From Pelagibacteraceae bacterium (lineage in GTDB: Bacteria; Pseudomonadota; Alphaproteobacteria; Pelagibacterales; Pelagibacteraceae), in NCBI GenBank assembly GCA_018402735.1, contig JAGYIF010000001.1, forward strand, positions 1 to 64,000: DNA of 64,000 bases, written 5' to 3'. The notes beneath the pieces are model-generated. The model made no database searches and was not told the origin of the DNA. It saw only the letters and a list, made by a program, of their open reading frames with translations. This document shows, one piece after another, positions 19,193-27,723 of this stretch. The translations under genes and the position numbers were made by a program. The first letter of the stretch is position 1; every line of letters begins with the position of its first letter.

Positions 19193-19551
19193 TACAGAAT
19201 TTTTTTAATATCTTTTATTATGTTTTTTAATTTTGTTAACTTTTCTGTGCGATTTATATTATTGATTAATTTATAGTCAACAGAATACTCTTTTTCTAAA
19301 ATTTTATTGGCCCCTTTTATCGTCAAACCTTGATCTTTTAGTAAAAATTTTATCTTTTTTAAAATATTAATCTCATATTCTGAGTAATATCTGTGTTTTT
19401 TTAAAACAAGGCTTGGATTTAAAATTTTAAATTTTTTTTCCCAAAACCTTATAACATGAGTTTTTGGTTTTCCTGAATTCTTGTCGATAATCATTAGTTC
19501 TTTAGCAACCTCACCAATTGTTTTAAGAGCTGAAGACTTTTTTTCAACCAT
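19192..19551 (-). CDS. MerR-family transcriptional regulator
   Basis: The 119-residue protein has an N-terminal winged helix-turn-helix of the MerR type: TIGEVAKELMI, HVIRFWEKKFKIL and RYYSEYEINILKKIKFLLKDQGLTIKGA, about residues 11-85, followed by a short lysine-rich helix. There is no metal-binding cysteine set or ligand domain. Alphaproteobacteria conserve a MerR-like gene directly after ihfA, and here too it overlaps ihfA by one base, so this is the same orthologue. Its target is not evident from sequence. Confidence 0.85.
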   Translation of the reverse strand: MVEKKSSALKTIGEVAKELMIIDKNSGKPKTHVIRFWEKKFKILNPSLVLKKHRYYSEYEINILKKIKFLLKDQGLTIKGANKILEKEYSVDYKLINNINRTEKLTKLKNIIKDIKKIL

Positions 19552-19850
19552 TAAGAAAATTTATTAATTTTCTTAATTAAGAACTTAGATGGTTTAAAAG
19601 TAACAACGTTTCTAGAATCTATTAAAGTCTCTTGTTTAGTTTTGGGATTTCTTCCTATCCGGCTGTTTTTAAATCTGTTCGTAAAGGTACCAAATAAAGA
19701 TATTTTAACTTTTTTTTCCTTTGAAATCCCATTAATAATATTAGCAAAAATATCATCAACAAAATTAGTACAATAAATTTTGGGAAGTCCTAACTCAGTA
19801 TGGATAAGTGTGTACAAGTTTTGCCGTGTTATATTTGTAATTTTGGTCAT
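19551..19850 (-). CDS. ihfA: Integration host factor subunit alpha / HU-like DNA-bending protein
   Basis: The 99-residue basic protein belongs to the HU/IHF family. Helices 1-2 (NITRQNLYTLIHTELGLPK) precede the beta arms, with the DNA-intercalating tip NSRIGRNPKTKQE and the closing VVTFKPSKFLIKKIN. IHF bends DNA sharply and supports nucleoid structure, recombination and transcription. The position next to the merR-like gene supports the alpha subunit, but the sequence is divergent and an HU role cannot be excluded. It overlaps tmk by four bases. In many alphaproteobacteria plsX-fabH precede ihfA; here tmk does. Confidence 0.85.
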   Translation of the reverse strand: MTKITNITRQNLYTLIHTELGLPKIYCTNFVDDIFANIINGISKEKKVKISLFGTFTNRFKNSRIGRNPKTKQETLIDSRNVVTFKPSKFLIKKINKFS

Positions 19851-20482
19851 TTATTTATAAATCTTAATAATTCTTTTTGAATATTAGCCTGCACAACTGC
19901 TTTAGGCAAATGATTGGAGATCAATACAATTCTATTTTTATTTAATAAAGCTATCTTTTTAAAGGCTGACCTAATTTTATTCATTCTATTAACTGGTTCT
20001 TTATCAAACCTATCTTTTTTTTTGCTTCGTTTTGAAATTCTTTCTTTTCCCAAAGATGGGTTTATATCTAATAGGAAAGTTAGATTTGGTTTCTGATCTT
20101 TATCTATTAGTTTCTGAATATAATTTATAACCTCTAATTTAATATTTCCATTATAGTGCTGGTAAGCAATTGTGGAATCAACGTAACGGTCACACAGTAC
20201 AATATAACCTTTATTTAATTTATCCTTGATAAGATCATAGTGCTCTGCCCTCGCGGCGAATAACAAAAAAAGCTCAGTTAATGAATTTGATTTGGAATGC
20301 AAATCATTTATTACTAATTTTCTTATTTTTTCAGATATTTTTGTACCACCAGGCTCTCTTGTTAAATATACTTTTTTTCTGATTTTAGTTTTTATAAAAT
20401 TAGCTAGTAATTTAATTTGCGTTGACTTTCCAGAGCCTTCAATACCTTCAAATGTAATAAATAAATCTTTATTTATCCCCAT
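19847..20482 (-). CDS. tmk: Thymidylate kinase
   Basis: Tmk phosphorylates dTMP to dTDP for DNA synthesis. The 211-residue protein has the P-loop FEGIEGSGKSTQ (residues 11-22), the TREPGGTKISEKIR motif with the DR(E/P)-type arginine, and LCDRYVDSTIAYQ. The lid region contains lysines and arginines (RISKRSKKKDRFD). It overlaps dacA by ten bases and ihfA by four, placing an essential nucleotide kinase inside a tightly coupled cell-wall and housekeeping operon. dacA-tmk adjacency is known in alphaproteobacteria, usually followed by holB, which is absent here. Confidence 0.95.
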   Translation of the reverse strand: MGINKDLFITFEGIEGSGKSTQIKLLANFIKTKIRKKVYLTREPGGTKISEKIRKLVINDLHSKSNSLTELFLLFAARAEHYDLIKDKLNKGYIVLCDRYVDSTIAYQHYNGNIKLEVINYIQKLIDKDQKPNLTFLLDINPSLGKERISKRSKKKDRFDKEPVNRMNKIRSAFKKIALLNKNRIVLISNHLPKAVVQANIQKELLRFINK

Positions 20483-21612
20483 ATTAAAAAATTAATTGTA
20501 TTTAGAAATTTTTTAATAAAATTAACTTTTGTAAAGTCTTCGGACGCAAAAAGAGCAAAATCTTTTGAAAATCCACTATTATCTTTAATTGTTAGTAATC
20601 CAACTTCTTCATTAATTTTAAATTGTTTTTTTAATGGCTGATCTACATTTATAGAAACTATTAAATCTTTTGATTTTCTTTTATTATAAGTAAAAAAAAC
20701 ATCCTCTTTAAGGTGAAGCTTTGTTTGATTAATTTTTCCATTCCAAAAATCAGCAATGAATAATGGATTGTCTTTTTGAATTTTAATAAGATCAGAAGAT
20801 ATGACAGCGTAATTTAGTAATTTTAACGACTCTCTTGTTCTTTCCGCATTTGATAAAGTGCCACTTACAACGCTAATTAATCTTCGTTCACCATCTTTCA
20901 TCGATGCTGCAAGAGCATATCCAGAATCGCTGAGATAACCAGTCTTAATACCGTCATAATTATTGCCTCTAAACAAAAGTGAGTTTCTATTTGGCTGTGT
21001 TATAGGGTTGCCTCCAGTTCTTTCCCACGTAAAACTTTTTTTGTTATAAAGTTTATAAAGATCATTGTGATTTTTGATAAGATAAGAAGACATAAGGGCA
21101 ATATCAGACACAGTTGAATAATTTTTTTCTGAATAAATTCCTGAAGAGTTTGAAAAACTAGTGTTTATCATGCCAATATTTTTAGATTTTTCGTTCATCA
21201 TCATAACAAAAGATTCTTCTGATCCAGCTATTCCTTCTGCCAAAGCTACACATGCATCAATACCAGAGGCAATAATTATACCCCTTAATAAATTTTCTAC
21301 GGTAATTTTATCATTAGGCATTATAAACATTGATGAATATCCTTGCTTAGAGTGTTTCCATGCTTTTTCTGAAACAATAAATTTTTCTGTTAGTTTAAGC
21401 TCACCTTTTTGAATTAGATCAAAAGCAATAATGGTAGTCATTATTTTTGTAAGTGACGCTGGAGATATTTTGACATTTTCGTTTTTTTTAAAAAGAACAT
21501 CTCCAGAATTAAAGTCAATTAGAATTGCTTGCTTTGCAGTCGTTTCTATTGAAAAACAGTTTGTTGTAAAAAATAAATATATAAAAAAAGAGAGTAATTT
21601 TATTTCTTTCAT
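20473..21612 (-). CDS. dacA: D-alanyl-D-alanine carboxypeptidase (PBP5/6-like) with altered SxN motif
   Basis: This low-molecular-mass penicillin-binding protein normally trims the terminal D-Ala from peptidoglycan stem peptides in the periplasm. The 379-residue product has a signal peptide (about 1-22), the SxxK motif SLTK with nucleophile Ser53 and Lys56, and KTG at 223-225 (GIKTGYL). The second catalytic motif, SGN in relatives, reads SGI (Ser116-Gly117-Ile118) within IIASGIDACVALAEG. The codon is ATT, one base from an Asn codon. The C-terminus holds the PBP5 beta domain and an amphipathic anchor-like end. It overlaps rlpA-like by four bases and tmk by ten. Confidence 0.92.
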   Translation of the reverse strand: MKEIKLLSFFIYLFFTTNCFSIETTAKQAILIDFNSGDVLFKKNENVKISPASLTKIMTTIIAFDLIQKGELKLTEKFIVSEKAWKHSKQGYSSMFIMPNDKITVENLLRGIIIASGIDACVALAEGIAGSEESFVMMMNEKSKNIGMINTSFSNSSGIYSEKNYSTVSDIALMSSYLIKNHNDLYKLYNKKSFTWERTGGNPITQPNRNSLLFRGNNYDGIKTGYLSDSGYALAASMKDGERRLISVVSGTLSNAERTRESLKLLNYAVISSDLIKIQKDNPLFIADFWNGKINQTKLHLKEDVFFTYNKRKSKDLIVSINVDQPLKKQFKINEEVGLLTIKDNSGFSKDFALFASEDFTKVNFIKKFLNTINFLIWG

Positions 21613-22316
21613 TTTACTAAAATTTTAAAACCATCATAATTATTTTGTTTCATTTTATAATACAAACTATCGTAACCATTAATATTAGAAATTGGTCCTA
21701 TTGTGACATAATAATTTTTGCTACTACCTTCTATGGCAATATTTTTAACTTTAAGAGAATTTATTAGATTATTTCGAAGTTCATTTGCAAATTTTGAGTA
21801 ATAAAAACTACCAAACTGAAGATAGATCTTTTTGGACTCGAGTTCAGTTTTGGTCGATTCTGTCGATGAAAGTGGGGCTATTTCTACATTGCCAACTTTT
21901 GATGTATTGGAAACTTTTCTTTCTTCCCGAAAAATTTCAGCTTTATTTGCAATAAAGGTTGGATTGGATTTCACATTGCTAATATCCTCTATTCGAACAA
22001 GGGGTAATTTTTTGTCAATGTTAAGCTTTTGAAAAGCCGATTCTGGTACATATACAATTCTTGATCCGTCCACTGATGTTTTTTGAAGATTATTCAATTG
22101 TATTGATTTGCTATTCAAAAGATTGGTTATTTTTATAGATGTACCAGGATAAGAAAGTGAAACTACAGCTTCTACCTTAGGATTAATAATTTTTATTTGA
22201 TTTAAATTACCAAGAAAACCTTCCGCTTCATAAATTTTAACAATTTTATTTTGCACATTTACGCAAGTATTAAGAAGCATCAGCATCAAAAATGCAAATA
22301 TTTTTTTTTTAGTCAT
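21609..22316 (-). CDS. RlpA-like SPOR-domain protein with degenerate barrel
   Basis: The 235-residue protein has a hydrophobic signal segment ending near Cys18 (a weak lipobox, LNTC). A central region YPGTSIKITNLLNSKSIQL resembles the double-psi beta-barrel of RlpA. A C-terminal SPOR domain (about residues 160-235, KIYLQFGSFYYSKFANELRNNL, then YYVTIGPIS) would bind denuded glycan strands at the septum. The barrel lacks the conserved His and the NDRGP-type loop with the catalytic Asp of lytic RlpA. Its place between mltB and dacA matches the rlpA position of other proteobacteria. I infer a structural or targeting role rather than glycan cleavage. Confidence 0.75.
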   Translation of the reverse strand: MTKKKIFAFLMLMLLNTCVNVQNKIVKIYEAEGFLGNLNQIKIINPKVEAVVSLSYPGTSIKITNLLNSKSIQLNNLQKTSVDGSRIVYVPESAFQKLNIDKKLPLVRIEDISNVKSNPTFIANKAEIFREERKVSNTSKVGNVEIAPLSSTESTKTELESKKIYLQFGSFYYSKFANELRNNLINSLKVKNIAIEGSSKNYYVTIGPISNINGYDSLYYKMKQNNYDGFKILVK

Positions 22317-23286
22317 ATTTTAATTGATCAGAAAATAATCCTACAGCAATTGCAAATCTTAAAGATCTATTCCAATGAAGAAGTTTTTCATAATTGTAAC
22401 TTACAAGATAAGCAGGACCAGTTGTTCCGTCAGGTCTAACTAATTGAAACAAAGTTTTTGATGGTAATTTAACATCACTTAGTACTCCAAGGTCCTTCCA
22501 CTTTTCGTAAGTCATTGCTTTCTGAAAATTTCTTGCATCGGTAGTAATTAAATCTATATTGATATTTTTTACGAGAGTGACTTTTGATCCCCATAATATG
22601 TTCTTGTCCCAGCCTATTGTTTTAAGATAATTTGCAGCAGACGCAAAAGAGTCTTCTAGAGAGTTGGTTAGATCAATGGTTTCGTTCTTATCGTAATCAA
22701 TAGCGTAATTTGCAATTGATGACGGCATAAATTGAAAATTTCCATGTGCTCCAGCCCAAGATCCGTACATCGATTCAATATTAACTTTTTTGGAATCAAT
22801 TAGCTTCAAGAGTATTAATAGTTCATTTGAAAAATATTCTGATCTCCGCTTATCAAATGAAAGGGTTGCTAAAGCTGAAAGAATATCAACTTTTCCTTTG
22901 TGAATTCCAAAATTAGTTTCTATTCCCCAAAGAGCTATTAGTATTTCTTTGGGTACTGAAAATTCATTTTCAATTTTATTTAAAAAACTTTTCTTTTCTA
23001 ATATAAGATTTTTAGCTTTAGCAATTCTTTGTGCGGTAACTCTTTTTTCAACATAAGTATCGGTTTTTTCAATAAATTCAGGTTGTTTTCTGTCATAGAC
23101 TAATAACTTTTCTATGAATACAATTCTGGCAAAAGCCTTATCAATTGTTGCTTGACTTACACCTGCTTGACTTGCTTTTATTTTAAATTGATTTGTCCAA
23201 TTAATAAATTCTTGGTTTTCAGCTAAGGCATGTGAAGAAAGTATTAATATAAAAAAAACAACAAATTTTTTTAAAGGTTTGTACAT
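22309..23286 (-). CDS. mltB: Lytic murein transglycosylase B (MltB family)
   Basis: MltB cleaves the MurNAc-GlcNAc bond with 1,6-anhydro ring formation. The 325-residue protein has a signal peptide (1-22) without lipobox, the GH103 catalytic glutamate Glu123 in LWGIETNFG, and the family motifs AGAHGNFQFMPSSIANYAID and DLTNSLEDSFASAANYL. There is no C-terminal peptidoglycan-binding repeat. It is the first gene of a seven-gene overlapping run (mltB, rlpA-like, dacA, tmk, ihfA, merR, rpmG) and overlaps the next gene by eight bases. Length agrees with periplasmic, non-lipidated homologues in alphaproteobacteria. Confidence 0.94.
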   Translation of the reverse strand: MYKPLKKFVVFFILILSSHALAENQEFINWTNQFKIKASQAGVSQATIDKAFARIVFIEKLLVYDRKQPEFIEKTDTYVEKRVTAQRIAKAKNLILEKKSFLNKIENEFSVPKEILIALWGIETNFGIHKGKVDILSALATLSFDKRRSEYFSNELLILLKLIDSKKVNIESMYGSWAGAHGNFQFMPSSIANYAIDYDKNETIDLTNSLEDSFASAANYLKTIGWDKNILWGSKVTLVKNINIDLITTDARNFQKAMTYEKWKDLGVLSDVKLPSKTLFQLVRPDGTTGPAYLVSYNYEKLLHWNRSLRFAIAVGLFSDQLKYD

Positions 23287-23388
23287 ATATTTTTGATAGC
23301 ATGATTTGAAAATTAAGTCATATGAGCATTAAGCTACCAAAATTAAGAAATATTAACATTCAAACTTATTAATATTGATGAAATGTCT

Positions 23389-23394
23389 TATAAT
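23389..23394 (+). promoter_or_regulatory. -10 box for tRNA-Ser (UGA)
   Basis: A perfect TATAAT at 23389-23394 lies 20 bases before the tRNA-Ser 5' end, the expected spacing for a leader of about a dozen bases. No good -35 box is visible. Confidence 0.45.
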
Positions 23395-23413
23395 GCTTAT
23401 AAACCATCGATCT

Positions 23414-23503
23414 GGAGAGGTGGCTGAGCGGTTGAAAGCACTGGTCTTGAAAACCAGCAGTGGGGCAACTCACTCGTGGGTTCAAATCCCACCCTCTCCG
23501 CCA
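23414..23503 (+). tRNA. tRNA-Ser (UGA)
   Basis: A 90-base type II tRNA: acceptor GGAGAGG/CCTCTCC, anticodon arm CTGGTCTTGAAAACCAG reading UGA, a long variable arm (CAGTGGGGCAACTCACTCG), T arm GTGGGTTCAAATCCCAC, discriminator G and encoded CCA. Confidence 0.97.
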
Positions 23504-23509
23504 TAACAG

Positions 23510-24250
23510 TTAACTTTTTGTTTTTTTATAAGCGTAGGAAATTGCTGCAAAAACTACCAGGTAATTTAAATAAGAAATATAAAAAGAAATCAAATCAAAA
23601 ATAGGTTTAACATATACATAAATTTGCGAATTGCTATTAAGAAGAGCGATTTGTAATGAGAGTATAATTATAGAAGGTATGAAAAAAAAAATAGTAATTA
23701 TAAAGAAAATAATAAATAATTTTGAACCAACTGTATTTAATTCGGAGAATGAATAATTGTAATCATAATCCAAGGCTATTTTTGGCAAGATGAATATAAA
23801 TTTTAAAGACAAAATACATGTAAGTATCCACAAAATAAATAAATAACTAATATTCAATCCAAGTATTTCCATTTTATTAGAAATTTTAAATAAAAAATGA
23901 ATTAACAAAGGAAATATAGCCACTAGAGTAATTAAAAAGATGTTAATAAAATATTTTATGTTTTTTAATGAGAGAAATTCAGAAAAAAAACTTTGTTTAT
24001 AATTACTTAAAATTTCTTTATGCACACTTATTCCTATAGAGCTCATTAATAACATTGAAAAAAATACAAATAAGAGAATTGTAAAATTAGTTGCTAACGC
24101 ATTCGCCATTAATGCGTTTAAAGCGTTAAAGCAAAGGGTAATTAACACAACCAACAAAAAACCATCTTTTAATCTTGAACTTAAATTGGCGAAAATAAAT
24201 TGAAAAGATTTATTTAAAATTTCACTTACTGCAAAAGAACTATTTTTCAT
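23510..24250 (-). CDS. Unknown integral membrane protein
   Basis: I do not recognise this 246-residue protein. It has about six strongly hydrophobic spans, beginning near residues 30-65 and ending near 220-240, separated by short polar loops, and no catalytic motif. The N-terminal SSFAVSEILNKSFQFIFANL resembles the start of small DUF-type membrane proteins in alphaproteobacteria that carry an amphipathic helix before a tandem of spans, but I cannot name a family. It lies convergent to tRNA-Ser (UGA), and tRNA-Ser (GCU) lies just upstream on the same strand with an 8-base gap, so it could be transcribed with that tRNA. Confidence 0.7.
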   Translation of the reverse strand: MKNSSFAVSEILNKSFQFIFANLSSRLKDGFLLVVLITLCFNALNALMANALATNFTILLFVFFSMLLMSSIGISVHKEILSNYKQSFFSEFLSLKNIKYFINIFLITLVAIFPLLIHFLFKISNKMEILGLNISYLFILWILTCILSLKFIFILPKIALDYDYNYSFSELNTVGSKLFIIFFIITIFFFIPSIIILSLQIALLNSNSQIYVYVKPIFDLISFYISYLNYLVVFAAISYAYKKTKS

Positions 24251-24257
24251 AAATTTG

Positions 24258-24349
24258 TGGCGGTCAGGGAGGGATTCGAACCCTCGCTACGATTTTACTC
24301 GTAGGGTCATTTAGCAAACGACTGGTTTCAGCCTCTCACCCACCTGACC
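24258..24349 (-). tRNA. tRNA-Ser (GCU)
   Basis: A 92-base type II tRNA on the minus strand: acceptor GGTCAGG/CCTGACC, anticodon stem GTCGT/ATGAC with loop TTGCTAA reading GCU, long variable arm (CCTACGAGTAAAATCGTAG), T arm GAGGGTTCGAATCCCTC, discriminator G and encoded CCA. The 146 bases upstream (24350-24495) up to the aacS stop are AT-rich and I see nothing else in them. Confidence 0.96.
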
Positions 24350-24495
24350 AATTAAATTATCATTGATATATATTATTTATTTTAATGTTGCAAAAAAATC
24401 ATCACAATATCTATTTTTGATTTGTATTAAAAATACCAATATTGACCAGACTTATTAAACATAACCAGAAATATTACAATGTGTTGATTATTTGT

Positions 24496-26430
24496 TTATA
24501 ATTTTAAGTTTTGAAAAAAAACAAGACTATCTGGGTTTGCAATAGACTCTAGATTATTTACCTTTCCACCTGCAATGATGGTTTTAACTGTAAGTTCCAT
24601 AACTTTTCCATTTTTAGTTTTTGGGATGTCAGGACAGGAAATTATAACAGCTGGAACGTGTCTTGGTGAGCAATTTTTTTTAATTGAAAGTTTTAGCTCC
24701 TCAATCAATTCTACTGTTAAGCTTTTGTCTTTACTTAATTTTACAAAAAGAACAATTCTAATATCATTTTTGTATTCCTGTCCAATTACAACAGATTCTA
24801 AAATTTCATCAAAAGATTCTACTTGCCGATAAATTTCAGCCGTTCCAATTCTTACTCCTCCAGGTTTCAATGTGGTGTCTGATCTACCGTGAATTATATA
24901 ACCTTTATTTAATGTAGTTTGAATATAATCGCCATGATACCAAGTATTTTCATATTTCTCAAAATAAGCTGACATGATTTTTTTATTATCATCGTCGTTC
25001 CAAAATCTTACTGGCATTGAGGGAAAAGGTTGTTTAACGACAAGCTCTCCCTTTTTTTGACTACCAACATGGTTTCCAGCATCATCATAAACGTCAATAT
25101 CTATAGCTAAAGCTGGTCCTTGGATTTCACCAGAATAAACAATATCGAAAATATTACCCATTACTAAACAACCGATAACATCAGTCCCACCACTTATTGA
25201 AGACAAATGAACATCTTTTTTTAAAAAACTATAAACATAATCAAAACTTTCATCTACAAGAGGGGAGCCTGTAGATGTAATGATTTTTAATTTATCTAAA
25301 TTATATTTAAGTGCAGAAAATTTTTCTTTCTTTAGGTAATCTATATATTTGGCATTAAGTCCGAACAAAGAAAATTCATGTTGTTCGCAATAACTGAACA
25401 AAACATCTATTGTCGGATAAAAGGGGGATCCATCATATAATTTTATACTTGCACCACATGATAAACTAGAAACTAACCAGTTCCACATCATCCATCCTGT
25501 TGTTGTAAAATAAAAAATATTGTCACTATTTTTTACATCACAATGTAATAATAATTCTTTTTTATGTTGGATTAGAGATCCACCAGCACCATGAACGATA
25601 CATTTTGGTACGCCTGTAGTTCCGCTAGAATACAAAATGTATAATGGGTGATTAAATTCAAATTCTTCAAATACTTCATCCGCAGAGTAGTTTTCTAAAA
25701 TATGACTAAGAGATAAGTATTTTTCAGGAAAGATCTTATTATCATCATATGAGTAAATTATTACTTTTTGTAATGATGGAATTTTACTTATAATAGACTC
25801 AATTCTATCAAGTAATGATATTTTTCTTCCATTATAAAAATAATAGTCACAAGTTATTAATATTTTCGGTTCAATTTGTAAAAAACGATCGACGACACCC
25901 TGGATACCAAAATCAGGTGAACACGATGACCAAATATGTCCGTTTTTTGCAGATGCTAGTAGGCCTACAACAGCTTCAATATTATTAGGCACATAGGCAA
26001 CAATACGATCATTTTTTTTTAATCCAAAAGACTTAAAAAAATTAGATAATTTACAAACATTGTCATACAAAGAGTTCCAAGAAATTGATTTTTCAAAACC
26101 ATTTTCACTTCTAAAGTTTATAGCAATATCACTGTTACGTTTTGTTAACAGATTCTTTGTGAAATTTAATCTCGAGTCAGAAAAAAAATTACTTTTATGA
26201 AAAACATTATTTCGATTATAAATATTTTGTCCCTTAAATCCTTTGATATCAGCGTAATCCCAAAAAACCGACCAGAAATCTCCTATGTTTTGTACTGACC
26301 ACCTCCATAAGTCTTGATAATTATTTACAAGCGGTAAAATTTTTTTATCGTCTAAATATCGACAAAATTTATATAAATTTGAATTAACTATTCTTTCCTT
26401 ACTTGCTCTCCATAAAAATTTACCTGTCAC
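24496..26430 (-). CDS. aacS: Acetoacetyl-CoA synthetase
   Basis: This adenylate-forming enzyme activates acetoacetate to acetoacetyl-CoA using ATP and CoA. The 644-residue protein has the ANL superfamily core LYSSGTTGVPKCIVHG, a middle TTTGWMMWNWLVSSL segment, the ISGGTDVIGC motif that separates acetoacetyl-CoA synthetases from acetyl-CoA synthetases, YHGDY and the terminal PKTKNGKVMELTVK with the catalytic lysine. Length fits. It starts 13 bases after the serS stop, so it may be read from the tat-serS run. No ketone-body or polyhydroxybutyrate gene is nearby. It would let the cell assimilate acetoacetate. Confidence 0.93.
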   Translation of the reverse strand: MTGKFLWRASKERIVNSNLYKFCRYLDDKKILPLVNNYQDLWRWSVQNIGDFWSVFWDYADIKGFKGQNIYNRNNVFHKSNFFSDSRLNFTKNLLTKRNSDIAINFRSENGFEKSISWNSLYDNVCKLSNFFKSFGLKKNDRIVAYVPNNIEAVVGLLASAKNGHIWSSCSPDFGIQGVVDRFLQIEPKILITCDYYFYNGRKISLLDRIESIISKIPSLQKVIIYSYDDNKIFPEKYLSLSHILENYSADEVFEEFEFNHPLYILYSSGTTGVPKCIVHGAGGSLIQHKKELLLHCDVKNSDNIFYFTTTGWMMWNWLVSSLSCGASIKLYDGSPFYPTIDVLFSYCEQHEFSLFGLNAKYIDYLKKEKFSALKYNLDKLKIITSTGSPLVDESFDYVYSFLKKDVHLSSISGGTDVIGCLVMGNIFDIVYSGEIQGPALAIDIDVYDDAGNHVGSQKKGELVVKQPFPSMPVRFWNDDDNKKIMSAYFEKYENTWYHGDYIQTTLNKGYIIHGRSDTTLKPGGVRIGTAEIYRQVESFDEILESVVIGQEYKNDIRIVLFVKLSKDKSLTVELIEELKLSIKKNCSPRHVPAVIISCPDIPKTKNGKVMELTVKTIIAGGKVNNLESIANPDSLVFFQNLKL

Positions 26431-26442
26431 AATTTTTATGTT

Positions 26443-27723
26443 TTAGTTATTGTCTATTAATTTTTTAGACATGTACTTCTGAAGAACATCTGGAATAGTT
26501 ATAGTACCATTTTTATTTTGATAGTTTTCCAATATTGCTATGATAGTTCTTCCTAAGGCTAGACCAGAGCCGTTCAAAGTTGCTAATAGTTCATTTTTAT
26601 TATCTATAGTTTTGTACCTTGCTTTCATTCTATTGGATTGAAAAGTTGAACATGAAGAACAACTAGAAATTTCTCTATATTTATTTTGCGAAGGAATCCA
26701 AACTTCCAGGTCGTAAGTTTTTTCAGCACTAAACCCCATGTCACCACTTGATAAAAGCATAACTCTATATGGTAATTTGAGTAAATCTAAAATTTTTTCA
26801 GCACAATTAAGTAATCTTTCTAACTCTTTAATTCTAAACTCTGGTTGTATAATAGAGACCAGTTCGACCTTTGAAAATTGGTGCTGTCGCATAATTCCTT
26901 GAGTATCCTTACCAGCGGCACCAGCCTCTAGTCTAAAGCAAGGGGTACACGCAACAAATCTTAGTGGTAAATCTTCGTACTTTACAATCTTGTCAGCAAC
27001 CATATTAGTCAAGGAAACTTCACTAGTGGGAATTAACCATAAATTATTATTAGTCTGAAATTGTTCTTCTTTAAATTTGGGCAATTGACCAGTTCCAAAC
27101 ATAGATTTTTCATTTACTAATATGGGCACGTTGTACTCGCTATAACCATTTTCACTAGTATGAACATCGATCATAAAATTAATCAATGCCCTTTCTAATT
27201 TAGCAAGATCTTTTTTTAAAATTACAAATCTTGAGCCCGATATATTAACTGCTGTTTCAAAATCAATAAGATCAAGTTGTCTTGCTAAAACTTCATGACT
27301 CAAAGGTTCAAAATCAAAATTTTTTATACTACCACTATTTTTTACTTCTCTATTTCCAGTTTCATCCTTAGATACAGGAACGTCATCCATGGGTATGTTT
27401 GGTAATGAAAAAAGGACATTGTTAATGGCGCCTTGAAATTTAGAAATGTCGTTTTCTAGCAATGATATTTCATTTTTAATATCAGACACTTCTTTTGATA
27501 ATTTTTTAAAATTTTCAATAGACTTATCCTTCTCCGTAGACAAATCTTTTGAAATAGAATTTCTACGATTCTGTAGTTCTTGCTGTTTTACTAAGCACTT
27601 GCGTAGGTTTTCATCATTATTCAATAATTCTTCAAGTAAGCTATCTGTATTATTAACGTACCTTGAAGATAATTTTTTTTTGAAGAAATCTACATCTTTT
27701 CTAATTTCTTTTAAATTTAACAT
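26443..27723 (-). CDS. serS: Seryl-tRNA synthetase
   Basis: SerRS charges tRNA-Ser, two of which lie about 3 kb downstream. The 426-residue protein has the N-terminal antiparallel coiled coil (about 25-100) that grips the long variable arm, and a class II core with LIPTSEVSLTN, PCFRLEAGAAGKDTQGIMRQHQF (motif 2), YREISSCSSC and motif 3 NGSGLALGRTIIAILEN. It overlaps the tatC stop by one base. The scpB-tatABC-serS order is an alphaproteobacterial hallmark; surE and pcm-type genes often follow, but here aacS does. Confidence 0.97.
   Translation of the reverse strand: MLNLKEIRKDVDFFKKKLSSRYVNNTDSLLEELLNNDENLRKCLVKQQELQNRRNSISKDLSTEKDKSIENFKKLSKEVSDIKNEISLLENDISKFQGAINNVLFSLPNIPMDDVPVSKDETGNREVKNSGSIKNFDFEPLSHEVLARQLDLIDFETAVNISGSRFVILKKDLAKLERALINFMIDVHTSENGYSEYNVPILVNEKSMFGTGQLPKFKEEQFQTNNNLWLIPTSEVSLTNMVADKIVKYEDLPLRFVACTPCFRLEAGAAGKDTQGIMRQHQFSKVELVSIIQPEFRIKELERLLNCAEKILDLLKLPYRVMLLSSGDMGFSAEKTYDLEVWIPSQNKYREISSCSSCSTFQSNRMKARYKTIDNKNELLATLNGSGLALGRTIIAILENYQNKNGTITIPDVLQKYMSKKLIDNN

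Noticed and set aside
23414-24349. Genomic island bounded by the two tRNA-Ser genes
   Set aside because: The interval holds a single gene, with no integrase, no repeat that I can see and no composition shift, so I do not call a mobile element.
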